A stretch of DNA of 7,270 nucleotides, from assembly GCA_004294465.1 (NCBI GenBank), contig REAV01000129.1:1-7270 (forward strand), given 5' to 3'. Origin of the DNA: Sphingobacteriia bacterium (GTDB lineage Bacteria; Bacteroidota; Bacteroidia; Chitinophagales; Chitinophagaceae). The position numbers and the translations under genes are program-made. The notes beneath the pieces are model-generated. The model saw nothing but the letters and a program-made list of their open reading frames with translations. It made no database searches and was not told the DNA's origin. Positions 6,257 through 7,270 of the stretch are shown one piece after another. Numbering within the stretch: position 1 is the first letter of the stretch; each line of letters opens with the position of its first letter.

Positions 6257-6844
6257 ATGAATAAATTAGTCATCTCATTTATTTCAATTGTCCTTTTGAT
6301 TGCAGCATGTAAATCTAAAAGCAATAAGCAAATAGCTAAGCAACAAACCATTGCAGATACGTCAAAATATTATCCAATTGACAATTTCATCAAAGATCAA
6401 ATGAAATTTGTGGATCTAAGAGATTTTGTAATTCATAGAACAATCACCAAAGATTCATCTGAAAGCAATGAAATAATTGACAAATCAACTTTTTTGGCAG
6501 AAGCTGCAAAAGTGCTTAGTATAACCAACGAATACATTCGACATAAAGAATTGTATAAAGAATCTGTTTTTCAAGATCTAAGTACAGCGAGTTATACGAT
6601 CAATTATACACCTACCGATCCAGGCCTGTCTATTCAAAGAATGGATGTACTATTAAGCGAAGAAACCAATATCATTAAAAGGTGTTTTATTAGAACCACT
6701 TCAACAGAAAATGGCCTTACTACTGTTCAACAAATAAGTTGGTTGGCCGATCATCAATTTCAGATAAGTCAATCACAGACTATTAATGGAAAAACTGTGG
6801 AGGAAAAATCTGTTATTAGCTGGGATAAAGTTTTAGATAAATGA
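6257..6844 (+). CDS. Putative lipoprotein of unknown function, between the sigma/anti-sigma pair and uvrC
   Basis: The protein has 195 residues. MNKLVISFISIVLLIAAC is a lipoprotein signal peptide with lipobox IAAC and the lipidated cysteine at 18. The mature start CKSKSNKQ is basic and lacks the acidic residues typical of the Bacteroidota surface-export signal, so a periplasm-facing anchor is more likely. The rest is a polar, probably alpha then beta fold: a helical stretch around 85-105 (FLAEAAKVLSITNEYIRH) and beta-rich alternation from about 113 to 192, ending in SVISWDKVLDK. I recognise no domain. It begins 25 bp after the barrel gene, and its TGA stop overlaps the uvrC ATG (ATGA, 6841-6844), so it belongs to the same transcription unit. 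It may be an accessory part of the envelope-sensing system or a target of it, but nothing in its sequence shows which. Confidence 0.8.
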   Translation: MNKLVISFISIVLLIAACKSKSNKQIAKQQTIADTSKYYPIDNFIKDQMKFVDLRDFVIHRTITKDSSESNEIIDKSTFLAEAAKVLSITNEYIRHKELYKESVFQDLSTASYTINYTPTDPGLSIQRMDVLLSEETNIIKRCFIRTTSTENGLTTVQQISWLADHQFQISQSQTINGKTVEEKSVISWDKVLDK

Positions 6845-7270
6845 CACAAGAACAGTTTCAACAATTAGCCCATACTATTCCAATCAACCCAGGTATTTAT
6901 AAATACTATAATAAAGAGGGTGTTTTAATTTATATAGGTAAAGCCAAAAGTTTAAGAAAAAGAGTCAGCTCATATTTCAATAAAACATTTGTTGGATACA
7001 AGACACATGAATTGGTTCAGCGGATCCACAAAATTGAATTTACCATAGTAGATTCTGAACAAGACGCTTTTTTACTGGAAAATGCATTGATCAAAGAATA
7101 CCAACCTAAATACAATATCAATTTAAAGGACGATAAAACCTACCCATACATAGTAGTAAAAAAAGAACCTTTTTCGAGAATCTTTTTGACAAGAAAAAAA
7201 ATCAATGATGGCTCTGAATACATTGGCCCATTTACTTCTTCTGGAAGAGTAAGAGAATTAATTGATTTTG
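6841..7270 (+). CDS. uvrC: UvrC, excinuclease ABC subunit C, N-terminal part (runs off the right edge)
   Basis: The first 143 codons are present, starting at ATG 6841. UvrC makes the 3' and 5' incisions around a DNA lesion after UvrA-UvrB loading, in nucleotide-excision repair in the cytoplasm. The GIY-YIG nuclease domain, responsible for the 3' cut, is intact: PGIYKYY with GIY at 18-20, YIG at 31-33, the GKAKSLRKRVSSYF segment with the expected arginine (41), the glutamate of LLENALIKEYQPKYN (80) and the asparagine at 92. DDKTYPYI (97-104) and SEYIGPF (125-131), typical of UvrC just after the nuclease domain, follow. The UvrB-binding UVR motif and the C-terminal RNase H-like and HhH domains lie beyond the window. 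The start overlaps the lipoprotein stop by 4 bp, which implies translational coupling. No separate promoter is evident within the lipoprotein coding sequence, although one could be hidden there. Confidence 0.97.
   Translation, partial: MTQEQFQQLAHTIPINPGIYKYYNKEGVLIYIGKAKSLRKRVSSYFNKTFVGYKTHELVQRIHKIEFTIVDSEQDAFLLENALIKEYQPKYNINLKDDKTYPYIVVKKEPFSRIFLTRKKINDGSEYIGPFTSSGRVRELIDF

Noticed and set aside
5947..6351. A 134-codon minus-strand open frame across the end of the barrel gene and start of the lipoprotein gene.
   Set aside because: It overlaps two well-supported plus-strand genes and shows no domain, signal or promoter of its own.

Overview
The window looks like chromosomal DNA from a member of the Bacteroidota, most likely Chitinophagaceae or a close relative. 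The base composition is AT-rich. One protein carries a type IX secretion (T9SS) C-terminal sorting domain, and the TonB-dependent receptor has a carboxypeptidase-regulatory-like domain ahead of its plug. An ECF sigma factor sits next to a membrane-anchored anti-sigma/outer-membrane barrel protein. Shine-Dalgarno sequences are essentially absent, and TAnnTTTG-like promoter elements are present. I see no tRNA, rRNA, CRISPR array or insertion sequence. Coding density is high: the longest gene-free stretch is 159 bp (4033-4191).

Left half (minus strand, reading from 4032 down to 1). A DUF1800 protein (2362-4032) is followed 10 bp later by a DUF1501 protein with a twin-arginine signal and a T9SS sorting domain (774-2351). 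This is a familiar Bacteroidota gene pair whose biochemical role is not established. After an 80-bp gap containing a promoter-like, repeat-bearing region comes the N-terminal 231 residues of a TonB-dependent receptor (1-693), which runs off the left edge. Its plug has a metal-receptor-like D/E-H motif.

Right half (plus strand, starting at 4192). An ECF sigma factor (4192-4770) is followed by a 480-residue protein (4789-6231). That protein has a short cytoplasmic head, one inner-membrane helix, a low-complexity periplasmic linker and a C-terminal 8-stranded outer-membrane barrel. This matches the architecture of the dual membrane-spanning anti-sigma factors (Dma) and their partner sigma factors (Das) described in Bacteroides. 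Next comes an unrecognised lipoprotein (6257-6844), whose stop codon overlaps the start of uvrC (6841 to the right edge, partial) by 4 bp. The four genes look like one transcription unit, linking an envelope-sensing sigma system to a nucleotide-excision repair gene.

The most interesting part is the sigma/dual-membrane anti-sigma pair and its layout: divergent from a T9SS-exported cassette on one side and translationally coupled into uvrC on the other.
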